Assembly (NCBI GenBank): GCA_947503895.1
Contig: CANNFT010000004.1
Location: 248,001 to 312,000 of the forward strand
Length of the DNA stretch: 64,000 bases
From: an uncultured Saccharospirillaceae bacterium
Lineage (GTDB): Bacteria > Pseudomonadota > Gammaproteobacteria > Pseudomonadales > Oceanobacteraceae
Direction: 5' to 3'
Shown: positions 17,802-26,783 of the stretch, piece by piece
Numbering within the stretch: position 1 is the first letter of the stretch
How the letters are laid out: each line of letters starts with the position of its first letter
The notes under the pieces: model-generated
Databases searched by the model: none
What the model was told of the DNA's origin: nothing
The model's input: only the letters and a program-made list of their open reading frames with translations
Program-made: the position numbers and the translations under genes

Positions 17802-20534
17802 TTAGGATTGATGATTCAGCTGCCGTTTGGTCAGTCGAGTGGCTTGAGCCGTCATGGGGTCCTCTGGCCAAGGGTGTTTTGCGTATCGACCACGCATTTC
17901 CTTGCGCACCATGGGGTACACATTTTGCCAAAAATGAGGCAGGTCATGGGTCAGCGCTAAGGGCTTTTGGCCCGGTGATAGCAGCTCTAAGCCAATGACT
18001 ATTTTCCCGTCCGCCAGCATTGGAGAGGTGGCTAGGCCAAAACATTCTTGTAATTTCGCTTGAATAAGGGGTGTTGGTAGCTGATTGAGCGCCGGTGTTT
18101 GCGCGCCTTTTTGTTCATCTGAGAAAGGCAGTTGAGTGGGGTATTGAATCATCGCTTCGCGCTCACTGGGCAACACGAAACGAGTTGGAAACTGCTGATC
18201 CAATGTGGCGGTTTTATCCCAGCCAATGTAGCTGTGCAGAGCATCCAATAGACCTTTTTTTGTGATGCCCTCTTGATTCATAAACGGTTGTAGCCATTCG
18301 TGAAGATGGCTTAAAAGGGCAGTATCGCCTGCATCGGGAAAAGACTCGGGTTGACAGTAATGGGCAAACCAAAGCCTTGCTCGGAGTTGTTGTGATTCTT
18401 CAGACCAAGGGAGGTGTTGCAAACCGGATTGTCGAATTCTGTCCAGCCATGCTTGTTCAATGTCTTCCCGTGAGGGTGTAAAGCTGCGCTCGTCTAACAC
18501 GATCTCGCCCAAACACACGGATTCGGTTCCTTTGACGTGTTGACGATCACCCATGGCCACGTTCAATCGAGTGGTAATTTGGCGGCTAAATATGGACTGT
18601 AATGTCGGTAGGTCAATCGGAGCCGCCAGCCGCATTATCGAGCGATGTCGATGGCCTGACGTATCGGCTACTACCAAATACGGTTGAGGTTGCATCGGGT
18701 CCGAAGGCAGACATTCAATGCCTTGTCCGCTCCTTAATTTGAATCCAGTGCCGCGTTGTTGGGCAACACGGTCGGGGTAGCTGTACGCCAGCAATTTGCC
18801 ACAATCATGGCTGTTCCATGCTTTCGTATGTTCACGATGTGGCGGTATGAGCGCGTTAAGTTTGTGCAGTAACTGCTGGGTTAACGCCAGTATATTTTCC
18901 GTTTTGCGAAACTGCACATTGGCTTGGCGGAATCGTTTCGGCAGCGTTTTGTTTTCAATGCAGGTCGCAATCAATTCGACACGGTCTCGCAAATCGCTGT
19001 TGGGTTCATCAAATTTTAAGGGGTCACCTTCGCTTAAAACGGCCGCAAGCGCGCAAGCTTGTTGACGTGAAATATTGCGGTCTCGCGCACTGTGGATGAG
19101 CATATTGGCAAGGCGTGGGTGCAGCCCGAACATCGCCATTTGTTGCCCTTTCTCAGTCAGGCTCCATTTGCGAGTGGCGCTTTGATCGTTGCCCGAGTAA
19201 GACAGCGCTTCCAATTGGTAGAGCAGCTCCAATGAAGCTTGCCATCGGCCATGATTGGGCGGCGTCAGAAAAACATAGTCATCCAACTCTAAACTGCCCC
19301 AGCAGGCTAATGTCAGTGCGAGTCCGGCTAAATCTAATTGAGTGATGTCAGGTTCGCTAAAGGCTGGCTTAGTATAATGACTGTCCTCAGACCATAGCCG
19401 ATAGCACACCCCCGCTTCTAACCGCCCAGCACGACCGGCACGCTGTGTTGCGGAGGCTTGGCTGGAAGATATTGTCACCAATTCATCCATGCCTGTGCGC
19501 GGGTTAAAACGCGATGTGCGCTCCAGCCCTGAATCAATCACTAAGCGAATGCCTTCGATGGTTAAGCTGGTCTCCGCCACGGAGGTCGACAGTATGATGC
19601 GACGAATCTTTGATTGTGCACTTGCCTGAGCGCCTTTCACCGCAAGGCGCTGTTCGGCGGGGGAGAGCTGACCATGCAGTGGCAAGACTTCGAAGGCTGA
19701 TGAGCGCGTGTCTCCATTCGCACTGAAATTTGCACGCAGCGTATTTAAACAGCGTTGAATCTCACGGACACCGGGTAAAAAAACCAATATATGTCCAGAC
19801 GTTTCATGAATGCCTTTATTGACCGCAGACACGACCTGCTGGGTGAGCGCATCTTGAGGTTTACCGAAAGCGTCCGGTTTTGCACCGCTACCGAGGTAGT
19901 GTAAATCGACCGGAAAGCTGCGGCCTTCAGAGGTCAAAATGGGAGCATCAATCGCCTTGGCAATACTTTCCCCAGATAGCGTGGCAGACATCACGATAAT
20001 GCGCAGATCCTCTCTTAGTAACTGCTGGCATTCGTATGCGAGCGCTAACCCTAGGTCGCTATTGAGGTTTCGTTCATGAAATTCATCAAAGAGGATCGCG
20101 CCGCACTCTTCGATGCTTTGATCGGCTAATAACCGACGGGTGAGTACTCCCTCAGTCATGACGACTAACCGATTGTCCGCACTGGTATGGGTGTCCTGTC
20201 GCGTGATTAATCCAATACTCTTGCCGAGTGGTTCGCCCAGCTCAGAGGCCAGTCGCTCCGCTACTTGGCGAGCCGCCAAGCGCCTTGGTTCTAACAGCCA
20301 GACTTTTTTATTTCCAATCCATTGGTTATCTAATAAAGCCAAAGGTAACAGCGTAGACTTACCCGCCCCAGGTGGTGCCTGAACGATAAGGCTGTTTTTC
20401 TGCTCTAGGGATGCTGATACGTCCGGAATAAGGGACGATATTGGCAAGTTTGTACCACTTAGTACGCGCTTGACCTGTTGTAATACGGTCAAATGCTGAC
20501 GTGGTGTGTTTTCAGTAGTAGGAAGGTCGCTCAT
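17802..20534 (-). CDS. hrpB: ATP-dependent RNA helicase HrpB
   Basis: A DEAH-type RNA helicase of the HrpB family; its cellular role is not well defined, though it is widely conserved in proteobacteria. The 910 residues show Walker A APPGAGKSTLLP (about 54-65), the DEAH-box variant DEFHER, motif SATLSG, the C-terminal helicase half (TSVAETSLTIEGIR and QRAGRAGR), and the HrpB-specific C-terminal region with the conserved ending HPWPEDPMTA. Usual length is about 810-840, so the protein is somewhat long, mainly at the N-terminus. Start ATG at 20534, with no strong ribosome binding site. A small gene starts divergently 45 bases away, so both promoters must overlap or lie inside the neighbour. Confidence 0.93.
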   Translation of the reverse strand: MSDLPTTENTPRQHLTVLQQVKRVLSGTNLPISSLIPDVSASLEQKNSLIVQAPPGAGKSTLLPLALLDNQWIGNKKVWLLEPRRLAARQVAERLASELGEPLGKSIGLITRQDTHTSADNRLVVMTEGVLTRRLLADQSIEECGAILFDEFHERNLNSDLGLALAYECQQLLREDLRIIVMSATLSGESIAKAIDAPILTSEGRSFPVDLHYLGSGAKPDAFGKPQDALTQQVVSAVNKGIHETSGHILVFLPGVREIQRCLNTLRANFSANGDTRSSAFEVLPLHGQLSPAEQRLAVKGAQASAQSKIRRIILSTSVAETSLTIEGIRLVIDSGLERTSRFNPRTGMDELVTISSSQASATQRAGRAGRLEAGVCYRLWSEDSHYTKPAFSEPDITQLDLAGLALTLACWGSLELDDYVFLTPPNHGRWQASLELLYQLEALSYSGNDQSATRKWSLTEKGQQMAMFGLHPRLANMLIHSARDRNISRQQACALAAVLSEGDPLKFDEPNSDLRDRVELIATCIENKTLPKRFRQANVQFRKTENILALTQQLLHKLNALIPPHREHTKAWNSHDCGKLLAYSYPDRVAQQRGTGFKLRSGQGIECLPSDPMQPQPYLVVADTSGHRHRSIMRLAAPIDLPTLQSIFSRQITTRLNVAMGDRQHVKGTESVCLGEIVLDERSFTPSREDIEQAWLDRIRQSGLQHLPWSEESQQLRARLWFAHYCQPESFPDAGDTALLSHLHEWLQPFMNQEGITKKGLLDALHSYIGWDKTATLDQQFPTRFVLPSEREAMIQYPTQLPFSDEQKGAQTPALNQLPTPLIQAKLQECFGLATSPMLADGKIVIGLELLSPGQKPLALTHDLPHFWQNVYPMVRKEMRGRYAKHPWPEDPMTAQATRLTKRQLNHQS

Positions 20535-20579
20535 GGCGCGGTATTATGGTTCGGGAGAGCAGAAAGGCAAGAGTGTTCC

Positions 20580-20750
20580 ATGAAAGAAAATAATATAGTG
20601 GATTTGTCAGAAGCGCGTTGGAAAAAGGAACATGAACGCAAAGACGAAAAAGTAGATGCCATGCGTAAGCGGTTTGAGCATGCCTTCCCTGATAAGCCAA
20701 CGCCTATCAAGGACTACATGAAGAAAAAACGCCGAAAGAAAAAAAGCTGA
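20580..20750 (+). CDS. Small basic protein, function unknown
   Basis: A 56-residue protein from the ATG at 20580 (MKENNIVDLSEARWKKEHE), highly charged, ending in DYMKKKRRKKKS. It looks helical and could bind nucleic acid through its basic tail; that is inference. Support for a real gene: ATG start after AAGAG, biased codon pattern, and a strong intrinsic terminator directly at its end, with the TGA stop lying inside the left arm of the hairpin. It sits between divergent hrpB and convergent trmA. The frame is open further upstream (to 20493) into hrpB but without a better start. Confidence 0.65.
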   Translation: MKENNIVDLSEARWKKEHERKDEKVDAMRKRFEHAFPDKPTPIKDYMKKKRRKKKS

Positions 20751-20769
20751 TCCTCGGATCGGCTTTTTT
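20741..20769 (+). terminator. Intrinsic terminator overlapping the small gene's stop codon
   Basis: The A-rich left arm ending GCTGATCC and the right arm GGATCGGC pair (one G-T pair) around a two-base loop, followed by TTTTTT. The A-run on the left makes it usable from the minus strand for trmA too. Confidence 0.8.
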
Positions 20770-20834
20770 AATGTCTGAATCGTTTCGGTCAATCGGCATG
20801 TTCAGAAAACACTGCTCGGGTAAATGCCCTCGCT

Positions 20835-21917
20835 TTATTTTTTGGTCAGGTAAACGCCGCACTCGATATGGTGTGTGTAAGGAAATTGATCAAACAGTGC
20901 GAAATGCTCAATGTTATGCGTGTTGCTAAGCTGTTCTAAATTTGTTTTCAATGTTTCTGGATTACAAGAAACGTACACGATATTGGCGTACTGACTAATG
21001 AGTGTACAGGAATCTGTATCTAATCCCGCTCTAGGCGGATCCACCAATACGGTTTGAAAATCTGCGGTTTCTAAGTCCAAATCTTTTAGTCGGCGGCGCA
21101 AGGTTTCACCGGTCATATGTGCTGTAAATTCTTCTGCACTGACACGAGCAAATTCTAAATTTTCAATATTGTTCATGCGCTTATTATCATTGGCAGCATG
21201 CACAGATGTTTTACTGATTTCCGTTGCGACCACGCGCCTAAAGTTGTCGGCTAGTGCGATCGAAAAATTACCATTGCCGCAATAAAGCTCCAGTAAATCG
21301 CCTTGGTTTCCGTGCGTCACTTTGCGTGCCCACGCGAGCATTTTTTGATTCATCTCTCCATTGGGTTGGGTAAAACTGCCTTCGATTTGCTTGTATTGGA
21401 AGGTCTTTCCCTCAACGGTCAATGATTCGGTCACATAGTCTTGATCCATTAAAATTCGCATTTTGCGTGCGCGACCAATTAAGTGGATGCCAAACTCAGT
21501 CTTGAGTGATTGAGCTTCGGCCTGCCATTCGTCGTCAAGCTGGCGATGATAGATCAGGGTTACCAGCATATCGCCTGATAAAGTATTTAAAAACTCAACT
21601 TGGAAAAGCTTACGCTTGAGCAGGGGGCGCGCATTGATTGCCTCCAGCAATTTAGGCATCAGTTCAACAATGTCGGCACTGGCAATAGGAAAATCGGTGA
21701 TTTCAATCGGGTCTGTCTTTGTACCGGGTTTGAACATCGCGTAAAAGCAACGGTCGCCTTCATGCCACACTCGAAACTCAGTCCGCAGGCGAAAATGTAA
21801 TGGCTGACTGGCAAACACTTCGATTGGAGGAATGTTTAACGATGCAAAGTCTGACTCAATGCGCGATTGCTTCTCATTGAGCAGATCATTGTACTGTTCG
21901 GGTGCTACTACGTGCAT
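20835..21917 (-). CDS. trmA: tRNA (uracil(54)-C5)-methyltransferase TrmA
   Basis: Methylates U54 of the T-loop in tRNA, using S-adenosylmethionine. The 360 residues match the family length (E. coli 366). Visible are the SAM-binding DLLELYCGNGNFSIALA, the VLVDPPRAGLD motif, and the catalytic-Cys motif YVSCNPETLKTNL; the C-terminus HHIECGVYLTKK carries the conserved Glu before Cys. It lacks the N-terminal TRAM domain and iron-sulfur cysteines of RlmC/RlmD, supporting TrmA. Start ATG at 21917 (MHVVAPEQYNDLL). Single gene, convergent with the small basic-protein gene. Confidence 0.95.
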   Translation of the reverse strand: MHVVAPEQYNDLLNEKQSRIESDFASLNIPPIEVFASQPLHFRLRTEFRVWHEGDRCFYAMFKPGTKTDPIEITDFPIASADIVELMPKLLEAINARPLLKRKLFQVEFLNTLSGDMLVTLIYHRQLDDEWQAEAQSLKTEFGIHLIGRARKMRILMDQDYVTESLTVEGKTFQYKQIEGSFTQPNGEMNQKMLAWARKVTHGNQGDLLELYCGNGNFSIALADNFRRVVATEISKTSVHAANDNKRMNNIENLEFARVSAEEFTAHMTGETLRRRLKDLDLETADFQTVLVDPPRAGLDTDSCTLISQYANIVYVSCNPETLKTNLEQLSNTHNIEHFALFDQFPYTHHIECGVYLTKK

Positions 21918-22344
21918 GCCATCTGCCGCTGCTTAAAATGTGGAGGCGCATTATCCTAAAAACCGGCGTAGAAGGCTAATAACGAATTCAGTAGATTGAC
22001 GAAAATAGGGCCTCGTCATTGGATTTCGGCATTTGGACAGCAGATTCTGAACGAACTGTTCATGGGAATTGTTTGTCGGTCGGTTGCTAGGACGACCATT
22101 AAGCGGTTAAATCACGCCTTTCTAATATGAGAGAACGTGCATTCTTAGGCCGAAGGCCGCAACTGGGCTCCGATGGAGTCTAAACTTGAATGAGACACCC
22201 TAGGAATGAACAGCGCACGCGGTTAGATGTTAGGACCTGCTAAGGCGGTCTAAGTGATTCAAAACCAGGCTTTAATCTCTATAAGGTGACCCACTACCGT
22301 GAACCGAAAGTCACCGATGATCCATTTGCGAGGAGAATACAGAC
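21918..22344. other. Divergent promoter region trmA/tesB
   Basis: About 430 bases that must contain the promoters of both genes. I see no reliable paired -35/-10 elements, no RNA gene and no repeat. AGGAG lies just before the tesB start at 22345. Confidence 0.45.
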
Positions 22345-23253
22345 ATGCAAAATGACGCCATGCACGAGGTGACCCAATCCTTGATTGAATTGTTGCGTGT
22401 TGTTCCTCAACCTTCTCCAGACGAGCGCACCGACTTATACCAGGGCAGCAGTGAAGACTTGGGTTTTCGTAATCTTTTTGGCGGTCAAATATTGGGTCAA
22501 TCATTGAATGCCGCCGTTCAAAGTGCCCCGGATGGCTTTTTCCCCCATAGCTTGCACGCTTATTTCTTATTACCCGGTAGTGTGAAGATGCCGGTGGACT
22601 ATAAAGTAGAGGTGTTACGGACAGGTTCGAGCTTTGCCGCATTGAGAGTCGATGCAATGCAGGATGGAAAAATAATCTTGACGCAGAATTGCAGTTTTCA
22701 GCGTGCCGAAGCAGGGTTTGAGCATCAGGCGCCCATGCCCGAAGTGAAGGGGCCTGATGGCGTACTTTCACAGCTCGAATTGACCAGAATGTTTAAAGAT
22801 ATGTTTCCAGAACATTTACGTGAGATTTATACACGTGAAAAACCACTGGAGATGCGGCCATTAGATCCGATCAATATTTTTCAGCCCGACAAACGTTCAC
22901 CAGAAAAATACGTTTGGTTTAAACCGATTAACGATTGGCCCAAAGAAGAAGCCGCCTTACATTACGCGTTGTTGGCCTATTCATCAGATTTTAATTTGGT
23001 GACCACAGGTTTACAGCCACATGGCGTTTCCGTTGCGACGAAAGGCATGCAGTTGGCGAGCCTTGATCACTCAATTTGGTTTCATCGTACCCCGCGTCTC
23101 GACGACTGGTTGTTATACAGCATTCAAAGCCCCGCAGCGGCAGGTGGCAGAGGCCTTAACTTCGGTCACATTTATCACCGAGATGGCCAGCTCATGATGT
23201 CCGTCGCTCAAGAAGGGCTCATGCGATTGAAAGAACCATCCGCCCAGTCATAA
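22345..23253 (+). CDS. tesB: Acyl-CoA thioesterase II TesB
   Basis: Hydrolyses medium and long acyl-CoA to free fatty acid and CoA in the cytoplasm. The 302 residues form the double hot-dog fold of the family (E. coli TesB 286). Recognisable are FRNLFGGQILGQSLNAA, SLHAYFLLPG, the catalytic Asp in YSSDFNLV, SLDHSIWFHR (Ser where E. coli has the catalytic Thr) and the conserved Gln in VAQEGLMR. Start ATG at 22345, with AGGAG at good spacing. Downstream lies the leader-like ORF and hairpin, not another enzyme gene. Confidence 0.93.
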   Translation: MQNDAMHEVTQSLIELLRVVPQPSPDERTDLYQGSSEDLGFRNLFGGQILGQSLNAAVQSAPDGFFPHSLHAYFLLPGSVKMPVDYKVEVLRTGSSFAALRVDAMQDGKIILTQNCSFQRAEAGFEHQAPMPEVKGPDGVLSQLELTRMFKDMFPEHLREIYTREKPLEMRPLDPINIFQPDKRSPEKYVWFKPINDWPKEEAALHYALLAYSSDFNLVTTGLQPHGVSVATKGMQLASLDHSIWFHRTPRLDDWLLYSIQSPAAAGGRGLNFGHIYHRDGQLMMSVAQEGLMRLKEPSAQS

Positions 23254-23307
23254 CGTCTTTAGCCGTTAAAAATGGGTTATAGCGCATTCAATTGTAGGAG
23301 GGTGCAA

Positions 23308-23400
23308 ATGAAAACGGCCACGACACTCTGTGTTATCAGAGTCATCGTGGCCGTGGTGTTGAAGCCCCGACCGGGCCGGATGAAAGGCGCTAGCTGGTAG
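23308..23400 (+). CDS. Leader-peptide-like ORF rich in branched-chain residues (orphan ilv-type leader?)
   Basis: A 30-codon ORF with a strong ribosome binding site (GGAGGG five bases before the ATG). Residues 7-18 read LCVIRVIVAVVL; nine of 30 residues are Val, Ile or Leu and three are Thr, the pattern of leader peptides that attenuate ilvGMEDA or ilvBN operons. A perfect 10-pair plus 6-pair hairpin (23314-23354) lies within the ORF and further short stems follow. No ilv gene is downstream: the next gene is a sensor kinase 650 bases on. It may be a remnant left by rearrangement, or the Val/Ile run may be an accident of a structured RNA. Seen directly: ORF, ribosome binding site and hairpin. 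The attenuation role is inference. Confidence 0.4.
   Translation: MKTATTLCVIRVIVAVVLKPRPGRMKGASW
23314..23354. terminator. Very strong hairpin downstream of tesB
   Basis: Outer arms ACGGCCACGA (23314-23323) and TCGTGGCCGT (23345-23354) are perfectly complementary; an inner ACTCTG/CAGAGT stem continues across a small bulge. On the minus strand it is followed by TTTTC, so it resembles a terminator in that direction; on the plus strand no T-run follows. It may terminate tesB transcripts weakly, or be part of the leader-like structure. Confidence 0.45.
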
Positions 23401-24052
23401 CGGCACAGAAAGGTTTCTGTATTTGTTATCAGTTAGCGTCTTTAGCCCCAGCCCATCCCGGGAGCAAAAAGAGGGGAGCATCGTTTACCTTCACTTCAGT
23501 CATGACGCGATACAAGGTCAAAGAACCCGGCTTTCGGTGAATAACAGGATCATTCACTGTCGCTATGAAGCACCGTTCACACTGAAGTTTTCACGCTTCG
23601 TATCTCTTGCCTAAGCGAGAGGCTGTACATCCACCACTTGGGCTTTTCTACAGCGTTTCTGGCTGGCGAATCGTGTTTCAGAACACGATTTAAACGATCA
23701 ACATATTGTGTAGCGGTTAAGCTCCCCTTTCCCAACTCTAGCCGATGTTGGAGTGATATCAACAATGCTGATCATTTAATGACCATATATTGAATTGGAT
23801 GATTAATCAACTGTAAAAATGCGCTTCTATTGGCTCTCATTGACCAGTGCATGAATGCCACATCAACTAAAAGTGCGGTTAAGTCGAAAACCGAAACATT
23901 TTCCCGTCAGTATTATTTAAGTCACGCCCAAATGGGCGCTCATCAACAGTTAACTTTGGACTTAGGGCTAGGATTTTTTATAGCGCAGGGGCCTATCGTC
24001 ATCTATACCGGCTAATCTTAATGAATGCATAAGGCGAAGGAATAACAAGCCC
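23401..24052. other. Long non-coding stretch after the leader-like ORF
   Basis: About 650 bases before the sensor-kinase gene. The first 90 bases are structured: CGCTA/TAGCG and the two-base-loop stem ACAGAAA/TTTCTGT, then a GC-rich segment (around 23445-23480). The rest has open frames but none with a ribosome binding site or recognisable product. Nothing resembling an ilv gene fragment was seen. Confidence 0.45.
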
Positions 24053-26398
24053 GTGATTTATCGGTTCTTCATGATTTATTTTCTTTGGTTAACATTCCTG
24101 AGTAACGGGCATGCATCGCTGTCTTCGGAACCGCTCGCTGATGGTTTATTGACGTCAGACATTCAATATTGGATTGAACCCACTTACGGCGAGGCATTCG
24201 ATTGGCAGCAAGCCTATTCGCAGGCCATTTGGACACCGGCAGAAGGAGAACTGAATTTCGGCTACCAGTACGAGCAAATGTGGGTAAAACAAGAAATAGA
24301 AGCGATACACAGTGGACACTGGTTTTTTCAAATTCGATACCCGTTACTCGATAAAGTTGACTTCTATCTATTGCAAGAAGGGCGGTTAATTCAAGAAGTC
24401 AAAACCGGTGACACGCGAATTTTTCACTCACGTCAAAATATGAGCCCAGACTTTGTATTTGATTTACATGCCTTCGAACCGTCTAAGTGGACGTTGCTCA
24501 TCCGCATTCAAACCGAAGGCACATTAATGATGCCTTATCGCTGGCTCGATTTGGATCAATATCAAAACAGGCTGGATCAGCAGCAGCTCATTTACGGAGC
24601 GTTTTATGGCATCTTACTGGTTATGGCGACCTACAATTTATTTATCTTTTTAACCATTCGAGAGCCAGCCTATTTATTTTACGTCTTCAGTGTTCTGAGT
24701 TTAATGCTATTGCAGTTTTCTTTTGATGGTAGAGGTTTTCTATGGTTTTGGCCTGAGCATCCACATGTCAATCGTTTTGCTTTTCCCGTCGCCTACTGTC
24801 TATATCAATTGTCAGTACTGAGTTTCATGATGGCTTTTATTCAGCCTAAGCAATATAGCCACTGGTTGCACCGATATTTCAATGTGTTGAGAGGAGTCGT
24901 AGTCGTTAATTTAATACTACAAAGTTTTGTTCCTTATTCTCACATTGTTCCTTTTATTGTCATTGTGGGTATGCTGAGTGTATTTAGCGGCATGCTGGTG
25001 GGGGCCTATCTTTGGTACAAGGGCAATGTGTCCGCGCGATATTTTACGTTGGCGTGGACATTATTTATTGTTGGGTTGCTGATATTAAATTTAAGAGGTT
25101 TTGGATTCTTTGAAAGCCAATTTGTAGTGGTTTACTGGTATTTGTTTGGGGCTGTGCTCGAAATTCTACTGTTATCTTTTTCCTTGGCTGATCGTATTGC
25201 ACGTACTCAACAAGAAAAGAATAATGCAGAACAAAAGCTCATAAAATCTCAGTGTTATCATTTAGAAACTTTGAAACGCTATCAAGACCTTTACGAAAAT
25301 TCACCTATTGGTAATTTTCAAGCGGATGAAAATTTTAAGGTGTTGAGTGTTAATTCAGCTTGCGCGAGAATATTTAATTTTAACTCGCCTATGGATTTGG
25401 TGTTAGCAATGTCAGACATTAGAAAATTTGTTTTGTCTCCCATTGAAGAATTTTATGATTTAGTAAAAAAAGTACGAGAAGACAGAATGGTGGTGAATCG
25501 CGAATTACAATTCAAGGATAAGCAAGGCCAGCCCTTATGGCTGACCATAACCATGAGACTGGAAGAGCGTGAGCGTGAAGTCCTGCTGGTTGGCGCTGTT
25601 ATTGATGTCACCAAGCGTAAAATGACGGAACAAATCAACCTTAGGTTAGAGAAAGAGCGCTTGCAGGTCGTTGAGCAATTTAGCCTTGGAATTGCAAAAG
25701 AAATCAATACTCCGTTAGGCAGTAATGTTGCGACGACTGCTTTTATTCGAGATAGCTGTCAAGACATACTCAAATTGAAATCCGAAAACAATGCCACGAT
25801 GGAAGATTATGATGGTTTCCTTATGTCTATGGAGAAATCACTGAATTTACTGCAGGAAAATCAAAAAAGAATTACAAAAGTGGTCAAGCGCTTTAGGGAG
25901 GTATCGGCCCAACATTTTGGGTTGCAACTGCATCAATTTTCGCTTTCCGAATTGCTGGAAGAAATTATTGCGAACAGTCGCTGGAAGCTTGCGGGTTGGC
26001 GAATTCATTTGAACTGTGCAGAAGACCTAAATATGTGTAGCTACTCCAAGGCCATTGCCGTGATAATCGATCAGTTATTGGATAACGCTACGGTTCATGG
26101 TCACACCGAAAAACGGAAAGACCCTGTGGTGTGGATAGATGTGCATGAACTGGATATGGATCGCATACTGATACGTGTGAGAGACAATGGCCCAAGTATT
26201 AAGAAAGATCTTGTTGATAAGCTATGCCAGCCGTTCTTTACAACAAAACGAGGCCCCAAAGGGCACATTGGCCTTGGGCTTTACATGGTCTTTAACCTAG
26301 TCAATCGCGTGTTAAATGGGTTTGTTACTTTTCCACGTGGGCCTGAGAGTGGATTTATTATTGAAATGGATATACCAAAATCTTTAGACGCAGATTAA
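24053..26398 (+). CDS. 7TMR-DISM sensor histidine-kinase-like protein lacking the phospho-accepting His
   Basis: A 781-residue membrane sensor. Order: signal peptide (about 1-22), a periplasmic 7TMR-DISMED2-type beta domain (about 35-170), seven membrane helices (about 180-385), a coiled coil, a PAS domain (about 415-530), the dimerisation helices and a C-terminal ATPase domain. The segment that in this subfamily normally reads AHEINTPLG here reads AKEINTPLG: codon AAA at 25697-25699 places Lys549 where His is expected. The ATPase domain retains the Asn in LLDNATVHG, DNGPS, FFTTKR and GHIGLGL, though the second Gly of DNGxG is Ser. It may bind ATP yet be unable to autophosphorylate. The start is GTG at 24053, with ATG at 24071 an alternative. 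No response regulator is adjacent. Confidence 0.85.
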   Translation: MIYRFFMIYFLWLTFLSNGHASLSSEPLADGLLTSDIQYWIEPTYGEAFDWQQAYSQAIWTPAEGELNFGYQYEQMWVKQEIEAIHSGHWFFQIRYPLLDKVDFYLLQEGRLIQEVKTGDTRIFHSRQNMSPDFVFDLHAFEPSKWTLLIRIQTEGTLMMPYRWLDLDQYQNRLDQQQLIYGAFYGILLVMATYNLFIFLTIREPAYLFYVFSVLSLMLLQFSFDGRGFLWFWPEHPHVNRFAFPVAYCLYQLSVLSFMMAFIQPKQYSHWLHRYFNVLRGVVVVNLILQSFVPYSHIVPFIVIVGMLSVFSGMLVGAYLWYKGNVSARYFTLAWTLFIVGLLILNLRGFGFFESQFVVVYWYLFGAVLEILLLSFSLADRIARTQQEKNNAEQKLIKSQCYHLETLKRYQDLYENSPIGNFQADENFKVLSVNSACARIFNFNSPMDLVLAMSDIRKFVLSPIEEFYDLVKKVREDRMVVNRELQFKDKQGQPLWLTITMRLEEREREVLLVGAVIDVTKRKMTEQINLRLEKERLQVVEQFSLGIAKEINTPLGSNVATTAFIRDSCQDILKLKSENNATMEDYDGFLMSMEKSLNLLQENQKRITKVVKRFREVSAQHFGLQLHQFSLSELLEEIIANSRWKLAGWRIHLNCAEDLNMCSYSKAIAVIIDQLLDNATVHGHTEKRKDPVVWIDVHELDMDRILIRVRDNGPSIKKDLVDKLCQPFFTTKRGPKGHIGLGLYMVFNLVNRVLNGFVTFPRGPESGFIIEMDIPKSLDAD

Positions 26399-26429
26399 AC
26401 GGATGACACTTTTTTTATCTGCCATACAG

Positions 26430-26783
26430 TTAAGCCCCATGTCCAGTGCGAAATACTTTATGCTGGTATCGGTTGATTTTTTGTAATTCTGTCAGTTGAC
26501 TTTTTAATTCTTGCCAAAGAATGAACGCCTCTTTGTCTTCTTGAATATACCGCCTGAGTTTAAACAACGCTCGTTCCACTTCGAAGGTTATGCGGTCCCA
26601 GTCTTTCAAGCGGTAGTGACATATGGCCAAGTATGCACAGTGCTTTGGAGACTCTGCTCGGCTGATATCCCAGTATTCAGCCTTTTGAAGGTGAAATAGG
26701 CAAAGGCTCATTCTACCCATTCGGTAGTGACTTCGAGTGGCTCTCTCATGGTAGTACGCCATGAAACGCTTGAAGATTAACAT
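26430..26783 (-). CDS. Small helical (TPR-like) protein, function unknown
   Basis: A 117-residue, mostly helical protein. The segment from about 18 to 80 (SHYRMGRMSLCLFHLQKAEYW, CAYLAICHYRLKDWDRI split into two helices) has the spacing of tetratricopeptide-like helix pairs. The ATG at 26783 has a strong AGGGGAG ribosome binding site, which makes the gene credible. It converges with the 7TMR-DISM gene, ending 31 bases from it. Function unknown; protein-protein interaction is the only reasonable suggestion. Confidence 0.6.
   Translation of the reverse strand: MLIFKRFMAYYHERATRSHYRMGRMSLCLFHLQKAEYWDISRAESPKHCAYLAICHYRLKDWDRITFEVERALFKLRRYIQEDKEAFILWQELKSQLTELQKINRYQHKVFRTGHGA

Noticed and set aside
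22259..22771. 170-codon frame antisense to tesB
   Set aside because: Shadow frame; tesB on the other strand is certain.
23266..23481. 71-codon frame antisense to the leader-like ORF
   Set aside because: It simply reads the GC-rich hairpin region in reverse and lacks a ribosome binding site.
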